Positions 46,335 to 55,380 of a DNA stretch of 64,000 bases are shown in pieces. This DNA is from Xanthomonas translucens pv. cerealis (GTDB lineage: Bacteria; Pseudomonadota; Gammaproteobacteria; Xanthomonadales; Xanthomonadaceae), in the NCBI RefSeq assembly GCF_006838285.1, contig NZ_CP038228.1:248001-312000 (forward strand), written 5' to 3'. The position numbers and the translations under genes were made by a program. The notes under the pieces were generated by a model that was given only the letters and a program-made list of their open reading frames with translations, was not told the DNA's origin and searched no databases. Positions within the stretch are counted from its first letter, which is position 1; each line of letters begins with the position of its first letter.

Positions 46335-48550
46335 CCAGATCATTCTCTTACCGTTGCGTTGCCCCTTGCGAGCGCACGGGCATCCAAACAGAAGCGCTTT
46401 GCGTTTTTTTCGATGCCCGAGCTTCGCTGACTTCCAATGATCTCTTCGATGAACTTAAAGGAGCGCTGAGGGCGCTTCCGGCGCTTCCCGATGTGCTCTT
46501 GGTCATATCTAACCAAGCGGGAATCAATGAGCTTCTGACCCATTGGAAGAGCGACTCATTGGCCAAAGAGAGCTTCTTGGCTCGAAGTGAGCGTGGCGGT
46601 CTACCGTTTATCAAAGCCTGGCAATTTATAGCCTGGCAGCAAGATGGGACGTTCGCGGTCGTTGAGCAAGCCAAGCCTGACGGTGGTGGCTTCGTGCTGG
46701 GCCCACAGAAGGTAATTGATGCGGGTCTGGCTGAGCTTGTTCAGCGTAATGGCGTTGTGCAATCGGCGCCGGGCGGTCATGTCTTCCGCCATCCGTCTGG
46801 GACTGTCAACAAAGTCTTTGTGCAGGCCAGGGAGCTGGTAGCGAGCGAGGTTGAGCTTGCCTTTGTTGGCTGTGCACTGATCGCTGAGCTTCCGGCTCTG
46901 CGCGAGCGTAAATTGGAGTTGGTGCTCATCGATAGCATGGGCATCTATCTAATCGTCAAAGAAGCAATGCGCTACGTTGGCAGCGATGCCCGCATTGAGA
47001 GTTTTCACTCTTACAAGGAAATCTCCAAGCTTCTACGACCCACAGTTCCTCACGCGGTCATCGTTTCAGCGTCTACAACAGGCGGCATGGCCAAACGCCT
47101 CATCAAAGAAAATCGCTTTGCCGATGATGTTGTACTTACGCTAGTCAATCGATCCAAGATTGATGATGGAGGGAGAACGCTCATCGCGCTAGATGATGTC
47201 AAGTCGCTCGATATTTCGCGCCTGCCGGATGGCACTGAGACTCAGATCGAGCTGATTGGTGAGCATTTCACGTCTCGATCAAAGCCGCCACGCGGTGTGA
47301 CGATTAGCGTTCACCATGAGCCGAAAGCACTTTCGCGCTACTTGAAGCAACTGGGTGAAAGCAAGAGTTTGGTGCTGAATAAAGCGCGGCGAGGAAGAGG
47401 CGAAGTTCACCTGGTTGGCTTTGATGGCAAGTCTGTGGCGGAGCTTGGAGATGTCCGGAAATGGCTGCGTGATGTAGCGCGATGGCAAATCCCCGCCTCT
47501 GTCGACACTGTGATCTATGTTGATGACAATGGGTCTGAGCTTCTTGCGCAAAGCCTTGCGCATGAGTTGCAGGAGGCCAAGGGGGCGTGGAGCGCGTTGA
47601 CGCTCCTAAGTAACAGCGCGTTGAGTGCTGAGGCGCTCAAAAGCTCGAAAGGAGTGGCTGTCGTGCAGGCTGTTGCTGGCGATGGCGGAATGCTGCGAGA
47701 GGTAAGCCGCGATTTGAGGGAATTCGCGCCGAAGCTGCCTCGTCATTTCGTTGTTGCGCTGGGCGTTTCGCGGTCGGAAGAAGTGTGGGATCGACTTCGC
47801 CAGTTCCTGGTCAGGGGCCCAAGCGCAGCGCGCTCCTACGGATTTTCATCGTGGGTATCGCTTCCTGTTGGCGTTGAAGCCAACGTCCCAGTGTGGAAGC
47901 GGTATGCAGATTTAGCCTCCGAGATGGAAGCTGCGGAACTTGATCTGACCTCCGTTGATCAGTCACTCATCGAAAATTCTATTGAGCTTGCGGTTAATGC
48001 GATCGGTAAGAGCTATCACTCCTTTCTTCCAGCATCGAACGGTAAGGATTTGGTGCTGACGGAAGGCTTCGTGTTCTTTCAAGGGAAGGTCGAAGATGAT
48101 GCCGCGTCTAACGAGACAGTCTTTTTGACTGCGTCGTCAGTTTTGCAGCGTGCGCGTGAAATCCCTGATCTGGCGCTACAACTCAAAGCGAGCGGCTACG
48201 AGTCAGTGGTGCTGTCCCCGGAGAATTTTCATCGCTTCAACGATAGTATCCTGCAAGCCTGCATTTTACGCGCAGCACTCCCTTCTGAACTCGATTACTC
48301 GTCAAGCCCGGAGTTGAGTGGTCTGATGAAAGAGCTATTGGCAAAGATCTTTGCGCGCCATGCCCATCCTTACGGTGAGGCGTCACTGGAGTTTGCTGTG
48401 GCGTTGCTTTCCAAGCGGATGCGCTTGGTAAGCCAGCACATGGATGAGCTGGGATCGACAATGGTCGATAGCCTGATAGGCTCGAAGAAGCCGAGCGCAC
48501 TGCTTGGCTTTCTCTTTCTAATTGGCCGTCTAGGGAAAGAAGCCGGTTAG
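46331..48550 (+). CDS. 739-aa partner protein with PRTase-like N-terminal region
   Basis: No clear database family could be named. Residues about 120-270 resemble an orotate-phosphoribosyltransferase-like fold: a hood-type FRHPSGTVNKVFVQARELV (about 152-170), ELVLIDSMGIYLIVKEAM (about 196-213) and, at the position of the PRPP loop, HAVIVSASTTGGMAKRLIKE (about 241-260). The acidic DD of a true PRPP loop is missing, so the site may bind another nucleotide. The C-terminal 450 residues are soluble and undescribed, with VDTVIYVDDNGSELLAQSLA midway. It is coupled to the GHKL ATPase and must work with it. Confidence 0.6.
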   Translation: MTRSFSYRCVAPCERTGIQTEALCVFFDARASLTSNDLFDELKGALRALPALPDVLLVISNQAGINELLTHWKSDSLAKESFLARSERGGLPFIKAWQFIAWQQDGTFAVVEQAKPDGGGFVLGPQKVIDAGLAELVQRNGVVQSAPGGHVFRHPSGTVNKVFVQARELVASEVELAFVGCALIAELPALRERKLELVLIDSMGIYLIVKEAMRYVGSDARIESFHSYKEISKLLRPTVPHAVIVSASTTGGMAKRLIKENRFADDVVLTLVNRSKIDDGGRTLIALDDVKSLDISRLPDGTETQIELIGEHFTSRSKPPRGVTISVHHEPKALSRYLKQLGESKSLVLNKARRGRGEVHLVGFDGKSVAELGDVRKWLRDVARWQIPASVDTVIYVDDNGSELLAQSLAHELQEAKGAWSALTLLSNSALSAEALKSSKGVAVVQAVAGDGGMLREVSRDLREFAPKLPRHFVVALGVSRSEEVWDRLRQFLVRGPSAARSYGFSSWVSLPVGVEANVPVWKRYADLASEMEAAELDLTSVDQSLIENSIELAVNAIGKSYHSFLPASNGKDLVLTEGFVFFQGKVEDDAASNETVFLTASSVLQRAREIPDLALQLKASGYESVVLSPENFHRFNDSILQACILRAALPSELDYSSSPELSGLMKELLAKIFARHAHPYGEASLEFAVALLSKRMRLVSQHMDELGSTMVDSLIGSKKPSALLGFLFLIGRLGKEAG

Positions 48551-48638
48551 AAGCCCCATCCGCCGTCTTAGCATGTAGGTGCTCGGGATGATTTGACGAA
48601 GTGTTGCTCGGTCTTACCTTCTTGTGAAGAGGGAGATC

Positions 48639-49493
48639 ATGGTCAAGGCATTGAAGCAATCTAAGACTAATGCTTGGGATCCGAGGCTTCTGGCGAAAAA
48701 GTGTGCCTCAGCCCGCTCACGGGCTATCCTCAAGCAAACGCCCAAACAGAGGACACTGAAGGCGCCAAGTGCGAGGCCTTCATGGCTTTGGTGGGCGCTA
48801 AAAGCTTCTTCGAACTAGTGAGTTGGCTTGTCAAAAGTCCCATGGCGGCAACGCTCGGAACAGCACTGCTTCGGGAAGCGGTGCTGCGCAACGATGCTTG
48901 CGCCGCCGAGTTGGCGCATCCCATCGCAGGCGATCTTGGAAGCAGTGTTTGGCACTTTCATTGGCTTCGACACTCGAACATGTCGAGCTGGTCAAACGCC
49001 TGATCCCGCTTAGTGAGTCTCGCGCATGCGCCCATCTCCCGCTTCGGAACGCAATTTCCGTTGGCTCCTTGATGTGCGTGGCTGCGCTATTGCCTTCTGC
49101 CTCCAGGATCGGGATCGCGACACGCGCGCTCCCCTTGGCTGCCGAGTATGGGTTGTCGGAGATTGTGGAAGTGCTCATTGCCACAGATCTGGTAGATCCA
49201 GAAGACACTTGCGAGAACGCCATGGAAAGGGCTTCTGACCAGGGCACTCGGTCATGGTCAAGCGCCTTGCTGAGGTGGTCGCGAAATCTGGAAAAATCGT
49301 CGGCGCGCTTCGGGGAGAAGTCATTGAGGTTGGCCGCGCAAAGCGGTTCTGAGGAGATCGTCCGGTACCTCATCACTGTAAGAGGAGCGAAGGTCGATCT
49401 ACGATTGGCTTTGGTTGCGGCGCTTCAAAGCCGTCACTGGGGCGACGTCCCCCCAATTTTGAGTAGCATGCCGGTTTGGAGTCCAATTCCCTA
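48639..49493 (+). pseudogene. decayed ankyrin repeat gene
   Basis: An ATG with a good ribosome binding site (GAGGGAG) starts KALKQSKTNAWDPRLLAKKC, but the coding sequence then hops between frames: FMALVGAKSFFELVSWLVKS, then LEHVELVKRLIPLSESRACA and IVEVLIATDLVDPEDTCENA, a shift near 49247, and a return at about 49310 (SLRLAAQSGSEEIVRYLIT). It is homologous to the ankyrin gene at 43494 (IVEFLIEAGLPDPEDTF). The IS3 element at 49494 cuts off its 3' end. Confidence 0.7.
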
Positions 49494-49542
49494 TGACCCA
49501 CCCCCGATTGCTGTGCCATTTGAAAGTAGAAAATCCGACCTT

Positions 49543-50352
49543 CTACTGCGCCTGTGAATTCGCTTGGGACCCGTATTCTCGGGCAAATTCCTCAGGGGTT
49601 TTCCATACCAGTGCACTGTGGGGCCGCTCCTCGTTATAGAAGCGCCGCCACGCTTCGATTTTGCTCCGCGCGTCGGCCAGTGACAAGAACCAATGCTCGT
49701 TCAAACACTCCTGCCGCAACCGGCCGTTGAAGCTCTCCACCAGCGCATTGTCGGTCGGCGTTCCGCGCCGGGAGAAGTCCAGCTCCACGCCATTCTCATA
49801 CGCCCAGCGATCCATCACCTTGCCGGCAAACTCGCTCCCGTTGTCCACCTTGATGGCCTCTGGTCTGCCGCGCTGAGCCACCAGGCGGGCCATCGCTTCG
49901 GCTACATGCTCGCCACGAAGCGACTGATCCACGACGATATCCAGGCACTCGTGAGTGAAGTGATCCACAACCGTCAACGAACGAAAGCGGCGGCCATCGA
50001 ATAGTGCATCGCTCACGAAGTCCATGCCCCATAGCGTGTTGGGCGCGGTGGCAACCTTGATCGGCTGGCGGCGACGAGCGCTGCGACTACGACGAGCCCG
50101 GCAATGCCTTAAAGACAGGCCTTCTTCCTTGTAAATACGATGGATGCGCTTGTGGTTGTCCCGCCAGCCTTCCCGGCGCAGCACAGCGAACACCCGCTCG
50201 CATCCGTAGTGAGCACGGCTCAAGGCGATCTCCCGCATCCGCATACGAACCGCGCTGCAATCCCTTGCCTTGGCCTTGTACGAATAACTGGAGTGGGACA
50301 TCGACATCATCCGCAATGCGCGGCGCAGGCTGACCCCAAAACGCTCGCGCAA
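49543..50352 (-). CDS. IS3-family transposase OrfB (DDE integrase)
   Basis: The catalytic DDE residues lie in LWGMDFVSDALFDGR, IKVDNGSEF and NALVESFNGRLRQECLNEHW, preceded by the HTH_21-type HYGCERVFAVLRREGW. The real product is OrfAB made by -1 frameshifting at A-AAA-AAG. The frame continues upstream of the listed start through ALRPAQRRSWVGQLRERFG, meeting the end of orfA. All catalytic residues are intact, so the element could still be active. Confidence 0.93.
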   Translation of the reverse strand: MRERFGVSLRRALRMMSMSHSSYSYKAKARDCSAVRMRMREIALSRAHYGCERVFAVLRREGWRDNHKRIHRIYKEEGLSLRHCRARRSRSARRRQPIKVATAPNTLWGMDFVSDALFDGRRFRSLTVVDHFTHECLDIVVDQSLRGEHVAEAMARLVAQRGRPEAIKVDNGSEFAGKVMDRWAYENGVELDFSRRGTPTDNALVESFNGRLRQECLNEHWFLSLADARSKIEAWRRFYNEERPHSALVWKTPEEFAREYGSQANSQAQ

Positions 50353-50384
50353 TTGGCCTACCCAAGAACGGCGCTGGGCAGGCC

Positions 50385-50651
50385 TCAGAGCTTTTTTGTG
50401 ACCACCTCCTGCAGCATCGCTTTGTCCAGGCTCAGATCCGCAACCAGCTGCTTGAGCTTGCGATTCTCTTCTTCCAGCAAGCGCAGCCGCTTCAGCTCTG
50501 AAGGCCCCAGTCCACCGTACTTCTTGCGCCAGACATAGAACGTGGCCTCGGCCACGCCCATCTTCCGGCAGATCTCGCCAACCGCCATGCCCAGCTCGGC
50601 CTGCTTGAGTGCGTAGGCGATTTGTTGCTCGGTAAACCGTGACTTCTTCAT
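50385..50651 (-). CDS. IS3-family transposase OrfA
   Basis: This 88-residue protein has an HTH_8-type helix-turn-helix (MKKSRFTEQQIAYALKQAEL, ICRKMGVAEATFYVWRKKYG) and a leucine-zipper region (LKRLRLLEEENRKLKQLVAD). It ends VVTKKL at the slippery heptamer used to make OrfAB. It binds the IS ends. Confidence 0.93.
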   Translation of the reverse strand: MKKSRFTEQQIAYALKQAELGMAVGEICRKMGVAEATFYVWRKKYGGLGPSELKRLRLLEEENRKLKQLVADLSLDKAMLQEVVTKKL

Positions 50652-50744
50652 CGGGTCAATCCTCGTCTGCTACGGGGGCCCAGGGTGCCGAAGTCTCTAC
50701 TTTAGATTGCCCCAGTTTTCTGGGGGTGGGTCAGGGGTTGCGCT

Positions 50745-50921
50745 GTTTTGCTTGAACCATTATTTGATGCAGCAACCATCCAGACGATGGCAACACCTTC
50801 GCTGCTTTCAGAGTTCTATCGGGCGCGCCCTACGATTCAGACGTGGCTGGATGCACTCGACCTTCAGGCACACGTCGCGCAGGTTAAGCCCGACTTACCG
50901 CCCTGCCCTCGCCGTTTGTAA
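50745..50921 (+). pseudogene. 3' fragment of an unknown gene behind the IS
   Basis: Directly after the IS right end a frame reads LLEPLFDAATIQTMATPSLL then PTIQTWLDALDLQAHVAQVK, a plausible coding tail with no start. It was probably cut by the IS or a linked deletion. The family is unknown. It does not look like the ankyrin gene on the other side of the IS. Confidence 0.35.
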
Positions 50922-50960
50922 TGCCGATCTAAGCTCCGCATCCGGGGCTTGAAGTGAGCC

Positions 50961-51725
50961 ATGCCGTCTGCGTCGCCGCAATCGCAGGCGTTGAGATCGC
51001 GCGATATCAAGCTTTTCCCACGCCCTCCTGTCATGCCCACCGAGCCGCACTTCTTCGTTCCAAAGAACCTCATTTCATCGCCCCTTAGGCTTTGGGTGAG
51101 CTGCCGCTTCTCCCAGCAGCGATGGGATGGCGAAGTCCCGTGCGCGGCGAATGACTATGATCGTTCAGAGTGGCAGAGCTACATCCTACTCCCGCAAGCG
51201 TCGGTGACCTTGGCGCGCGTCAATGCACTTGCTGATCTGACGTTCGAGGTTAGGGCAGGGGGGCTTACGCGCGGTTTCACCGCGCTGCGCCAGGCTTCTA
51301 CTTGGCAGCCGCTTGGGCCAAGGCCAGGTTCGCTAATCTTTATTCCTATCACAGTGCCGCTGAGCGCGCGGGGTAGCTGTCGAGCACCAGGTCTCAGTTG
51401 TCGGATCTACCCAATCTGGCATCATGGAGACCAAGGCTTGGCCAGTGGCGGGAAACTTCTGAGTTGGGGAACGGTGAGCAGGGAATTGCTGGTGTTTGAG
51501 CGGTCTGACTTGCTGGTGCTGGCCGCCATGTCGTTGCCACAAGAAGCACAGTCGCGCGTGCACCAGGTGCGGTGCCTGGGCTATCTGCACACCCACGAGC
51601 TCGGTGAGATGCCGCTGTCATGCTCATTTCGGCCATCGAGATGCAAGGGTTTTTTGAAATGGGTCCGAATGCGGCCCAAGTGCTTCTTCGGACAGCCGGT
51701 GAGCTTCGGCCTTTGGATCAAGTGA
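50961..51725 (+). CDS. uncertain open reading frame, possibly decayed
   Basis: A 254-codon frame with a believable middle (RSEWQSYILLPQASVTLARV, ALADLTFEVRAGG) but irregular, Ser/Arg-rich sequence elsewhere. Possible starts are 50961 and the ATG at 51033. No family is recognised. The 260 bases that follow, up to the next gene, also lack a convincing gene; a 38-codon frame at 51785-51901 is the only other candidate. I read the area as degenerate. Confidence 0.3.
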   Translation: MPSASPQSQALRSRDIKLFPRPPVMPTEPHFFVPKNLISSPLRLWVSCRFSQQRWDGEVPCAANDYDRSEWQSYILLPQASVTLARVNALADLTFEVRAGGLTRGFTALRQASTWQPLGPRPGSLIFIPITVPLSARGSCRAPGLSCRIYPIWHHGDQGLASGGKLLSWGTVSRELLVFERSDLLVLAAMSLPQEAQSRVHQVRCLGYLHTHELGEMPLSCSFRPSRCKGFLKWVRMRPKCFFGQPVSFGLWIK

Positions 51726-51988
51726 CGGTGTAGACCCGGGCGAGCGCCCCGGGGCATTCCCAGCTGTTTCGAGGCAAAAGCGTCATGGTCGGTTGGTTTA
51801 GCCCGAAGCGGATCGGCATCCGAGTTGTTCCCAAGGAGCCACAGCTTAGGCTGGTCGCACGTCACGCAAGGCTAGTAGGTGTGATTCCTTGGCAGCCATG
51901 ACGGTCGCAAGTGTCGCATGTGAGGCAGTTGGCGCCCAAGGTCGTGTTGTGGAACACTTGCTCACCAGCTTCCTTCGGACATGGCGCG

Positions 51989-52852
51989 ATGTTGGCGCAA
52001 GACACCACGATTTCTTGGCGCCAGGCGGCGCAAGCCTTGACGCGGCCCGTGCTGACGCAAGTTGGACGAACGGGAGACGGGCGGTTCATCCGTAAAATTT
52101 TGACTGATGCCGGGCTTCCGGATTGCTCAGAAAAAACGGTTGCTGAGCTGCTGGATCAAGTTCTGGATGGGTTACGCCAGCACTATCGTTGCGAGTATTT
52201 TTACAAAGCAACCATCGCGGATCGCGTGGTGTTTGGTCGCCATAGTCCTCGCACATCCAGCTTGCACGTCGAATTGCCTGTGGGACGATCAATTGTCGAT
52301 CTGGCGGTCTTCAATGGCAACTCGACGGCTTACGAGATCAAGACGGAGTTCGACAGTCATCGTAGGCTGTCGACTCAGACCCCGGATTACTTGAAGGTGT
52401 TCGAGCGTGTCTACTTGGTCACGCATCCGTCGATCAGCCCAAGCTATTTGCGCGTGCTTGATGAGAGAGTGGGCATTCTCACTCTTCAACCCAATGGCTC
52501 TTTGCGCGAAATCAGGGCGCCGAATAGTTCTGGCGCCGATCTCGACAAGAAGGCACTGTTCGGTATGCTTCGGAGCAAAGAGTATTGCCAAGCGTTGCGG
52601 CAGCGGTTTGGTGCACAGCCAGAAGTCCCCAACGGTCTCCGCTACGAGCACTACTGGCGCTTGTGGGAAACGCTGTCGGTCCGAGAGGCGCAGCGCATCG
52701 TTGTGGCGGCAATGCGGGGACGCACTACCACGGAGTCGATGGCAAAGTTTGTGCGCGAATTGCCCCGCAGTTGCCGGGTTCTCGGCTATGCCACACCTCT
52801 GTCTACCGCTCAGCAAAGGCGTGTCTTGAATGCACTTCATGATCTGAATTAG
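51989..52852 (+). CDS. sce7726 family protein
   Basis: This protein of about 287 residues carries the sce7726-type core: SIVDLAVFNGNSTAYEIKTE followed by FDSHRRLSTQTPDYLKVFER and VYLVTHPSISPSYL. The D...E-I-K arrangement is that of a PD-(D/E)XK nuclease-like fold. The family is named after a Sorangium gene and is usually paired with an sce7725 gene, as here. The start is uncertain: ATG 51989 is taken, while a GTG at 51911 would add 26 residues. The partner begins 44 bases downstream. Confidence 0.8.
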   Translation: MLAQDTTISWRQAAQALTRPVLTQVGRTGDGRFIRKILTDAGLPDCSEKTVAELLDQVLDGLRQHYRCEYFYKATIADRVVFGRHSPRTSSLHVELPVGRSIVDLAVFNGNSTAYEIKTEFDSHRRLSTQTPDYLKVFERVYLVTHPSISPSYLRVLDERVGILTLQPNGSLREIRAPNSSGADLDKKALFGMLRSKEYCQALRQRFGAQPEVPNGLRYEHYWRLWETLSVREAQRIVVAAMRGRTTTESMAKFVRELPRSCRVLGYATPLSTAQQRRVLNALHDLN

Positions 52853-52896
52853 GATGGGTCGAGAACCGGCGCAGGGGGCGCTGCTTGGGGATCAGG

Positions 52897-53877
52897 ATGT
52901 ATGTTCCGTATATGTATGGCCGCCGATCTGAGCTATTGGCCATTCGCGCGTTGCTTGGCCATGCCGATCGAGATATGACGCAGTGGCTTCCTGTTGTGGA
53001 GCCTGTCATCGCCCAAGTCAACGACCTCGCAAGGTGCATCAGTCTCTGCCAAGAAGCTGGTCAAAGTATTGGTGTCATCGTCAATCCGTACAGGCATCAG
53101 CTTCGGGACGAGGATGCGCTGTCAGCTTGGCAGAACCAGATCTGGAACAAACTCAATGAGGCACCAGCGATAGTGCCGACCTTCCTAGCCGATGCGCGGG
53201 TCACACTATCTGGTCTTGAAGCATTCTTGACGCGCTTTCCTGATCGAGATTTAGCGGTGGTCGTCAGCGATGACCATTTGTCACTTCGCGATGCCCAGTG
53301 GCTCAGCAGTCAAGCCCGCGTTCGTTGGTTCTTGGTATTCACCGATCATGTCGGTTCTCGAACGATAGCGGCGTTACCATCACCACGCACCATCTGGATG
53401 AAAGATTGCTTTATCAGTCAGGTGCGGAATGCCGACTATCAAGGAGCAGACTTTTTTACCGATCGCCATACACTCTTCCAAGGACACGCTGCGGGGATCG
53501 GTGACTACCTTTGCTTGGGTAAGGCGTTTCAGGACGGAGGTGGACCGCCTGGGGCAGTTACTATTCATGCCGCTTACAAGGACCTGGCAAGTCAGCATGT
53601 TCGTATTGAACACTTCGTGTCGGATGATCAGATCCAGCTTCAAGTTGACACGGCGGTGAAGTTCTTGCAGGCGGCTAGGAAGCTTGTGAATCAGGTGCGT
53701 CAGCGGCCAAATGAATTCGGTTCAAATCCTGCATTGAGTGAGTTCGAACGACTAGTTCAAGAATCGCTTTTTCCTCAGCTCGCTGGTAGTAAGAAACTAC
53801 AGATTATCCATCATATGTGTCTGATGATGGATGTCTTGCAGGGACGCTTATTGAGCGCCGCTCCTCATGCTAGATAG
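52897..53877 (+). CDS. sce7725 family protein
   Basis: This 326-residue soluble protein starts MYVPYMYGRRSELLAIRALL, the typical YxPYxxGRxxEL entry of sce7725 proteins. It continues with a TIM-barrel-like series (IGVIVNPYRHQLRDEDALSA, IVPTFLADARVTLSG, LAVVVSDDHLSLRD) and ends in a helical domain. GGGG lies 6 bases before the ATG. It pairs with the upstream sce7726 gene. Together they look like an anti-phage or DNA-processing module, though the biochemical role is not known to me. Confidence 0.82.
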   Translation: MYVPYMYGRRSELLAIRALLGHADRDMTQWLPVVEPVIAQVNDLARCISLCQEAGQSIGVIVNPYRHQLRDEDALSAWQNQIWNKLNEAPAIVPTFLADARVTLSGLEAFLTRFPDRDLAVVVSDDHLSLRDAQWLSSQARVRWFLVFTDHVGSRTIAALPSPRTIWMKDCFISQVRNADYQGADFFTDRHTLFQGHAAGIGDYLCLGKAFQDGGGPPGAVTIHAAYKDLASQHVRIEHFVSDDQIQLQVDTAVKFLQAARKLVNQVRQRPNEFGSNPALSEFERLVQESLFPQLAGSKKLQIIHHMCLMMDVLQGRLLSAAPHAR

Positions 53878-54056
53878 AGTGATGTTATCACGAGCAGGAT
53901 GACGGATGCATTTGATGAATTTTTTCACGACTCGTTATATGCGGCAGGCAGTGTGACTTTGTTCTTTGATCAATTTTCCACTCGAAGCTATAGGTTATTA
54001 GGAAATTTACGCCCATAAAGGATTGGCCTTTTGAGCATGCTGATAGGGAATGCGTA

Positions 54057-54923
54057 ATGGCAAGATTAGCTGAAAGTTCTGTTGCTTTTGCTTTGAGGGA
54101 TTGGCAATGGGGCAGAGGGTTAATCAAGAAAAAGAGTAGAGGGATTTTCATCAGTCTGTCTGGAAATGCCGATAAGAAATTCGGCGATCTTAAAATTGGC
54201 CTGGGAGATAGGTTTTATCTTTTTGAAGTTAAGTCGACTTGGGATACGGTCGAAGAAGAGTGGCGGAGGCCGATTGTTAAAGGACGTAAGCATGCGCATC
54301 TTATGTTGCGCTCTGTGATTGAGGGGGTGGCGCTAGAGGATCAACAAGCAATTAATATTCTGAATGTTTCGCTCATTGCGCATCACTTCGTCTACGCCGA
54401 TGTCAACGGGCCTCGCCCTAAGCTTGTTATAGAGCCATATGTGCTTGGAACTCATCGAAAAGGTGGATTCTTTGAAAGCAAGGCCCGTGAGCCAGACCGA
54501 AGCGCTGCCGAGAAAAGAAATCTCCTTGTTGGACTTGAGTTTTTGAAGCGTTATGCACTTGGGCTGAGATCAAAAGAAAAGGCTGCGCCAGGGGAAAAAA
54601 ATTTTGAGATACCAGAAAACTGGTCCCCTGCTCAGTTTTTTGGGTCCGCCGTTGCTATGCTTGATTTAGAAAACAAAGTATGGCGAAACGTGGGCGTGAA
54701 TATTGACGACTTTGATCGTTATATCCAATTCCTCTGCGACGGAAAGGATGAGCAGATGAGCGCCATAGTTGCAACAGCCAACGGTTCTTTTTTTGCATTT
54801 AGTGAGAGTACAGCAGATTTGCGCGAGCTGATCTTTGAGTTGCGAGAACATCTCACATCAAAGGCTAAACCAAGCTCAGAGCTGAGTCGTTTGCCTGGAA
54901 TGCGCTTTGCAAAGCGGCGTTAG
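54057..54923 (+). CDS. PD-(D/E)XK-like protein, unknown function
   Basis: A 288-residue protein whose N-terminal third reads ADKKFGDLKIGLGDRFYLFE followed by VKST. The D, then E-x-K, about 17 residues apart on beta-strands fits a PD-(D/E)XK nuclease core (about residues 43-62). The remainder is mixed alpha/beta without known motifs. The gene is AT-richer than its neighbours, a sign of separate transfer. It may act with the preceding pair or be an independent restriction-like gene. Confidence 0.6.
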   Translation: MARLAESSVAFALRDWQWGRGLIKKKSRGIFISLSGNADKKFGDLKIGLGDRFYLFEVKSTWDTVEEEWRRPIVKGRKHAHLMLRSVIEGVALEDQQAINILNVSLIAHHFVYADVNGPRPKLVIEPYVLGTHRKGGFFESKAREPDRSAAEKRNLLVGLEFLKRYALGLRSKEKAAPGEKNFEIPENWSPAQFFGSAVAMLDLENKVWRNVGVNIDDFDRYIQFLCDGKDEQMSAIVATANGSFFAFSESTADLRELIFELREHLTSKAKPSSELSRLPGMRFAKRR

Positions 54924-55279
54924 TATGAAAATTTGCGGACAGGCTTCCTGGGCATGGAAACGATGTCTCGTTTGATTTTTTTTCTGGGAGCTGCAGTTTG
55001 AACCGTTTTACGGTCTGGTGTTAGTTTGGCGGCGTCCCCATTCCTGTTGTCGCGCCTTCCTTTGTGAGGAGCTGTTTTTATGAATGCTACTTCCGTCGAT
55101 GCACAAACTCTGCCAGGGTTGATGCTGGATCGAGAGATGGTTTCGTCGTGCATATTCGCGAGCGCTAGATGTTGCTCAAATACCCTGGTAGCCTTCAATG
55201 CCTCCCGCTCGGCGCGCTTTGGGGAAACGCGCGTGAGAGCGGCTAAGAAGGCCTTTGTCCAAAATTCATCGGGTGTCAT
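54920..55279 (-). CDS. small island protein with DEFW N-terminus
   Basis: This 119-residue protein starts MTPDEFWTKAFLAALTRVSP, closely matching the 68-residue protein near the first integrase. The C-terminal half is basic (RKKIKRDIVSMPRKPVRKFS) and could bind nucleic acid. It overlaps the convergent PD-(D/E)XK-like gene by four bases and lies downstream of the second integrase. Confidence 0.6.
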   Translation of the reverse strand: MTPDEFWTKAFLAALTRVSPKRAEREALKATRVFEQHLALANMHDETISRSSINPGRVCASTEVAFIKTAPHKGRRDNRNGDAAKLTPDRKTVQTAAPRKKIKRDIVSMPRKPVRKFSY

Positions 55280-55380
55280 GAGGTTATTTCCGTGTTCGTA
55301 AGGCAACACCTATAGGGCAGCGTAAAGCGCTGTCAAGGTCAGCAAACCACGATGGTTGTCTTGGGCTGGTATTCCATGCA

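Larger units (their letters stand above)
49494..50733 (-). mobile_element. IS3-family insertion sequence, complete
   Basis: About 1240 bp bounded by terminal inverted repeats TGACCCACCCCC (49494-49505) and GGGGGTGGGTCA (50722-50733). It carries orfA and orfB on the minus strand, linked by a slippery A-AAA-AAG (plus-strand 50391-50397). Size, ends and transposase suggest the IS407 group. The flanking bases (CCTA left, GGGG right) do not form a target duplication, so a deletion or recombination has probably occurred beside it. Confidence 0.9.

Noticed and set aside
48237..48659. A 140-codon minus-strand gene behind the GHKL operon
   Set aside because: Mostly antisense to the 739-residue protein, and Ser/His/Pro-rich without family features.
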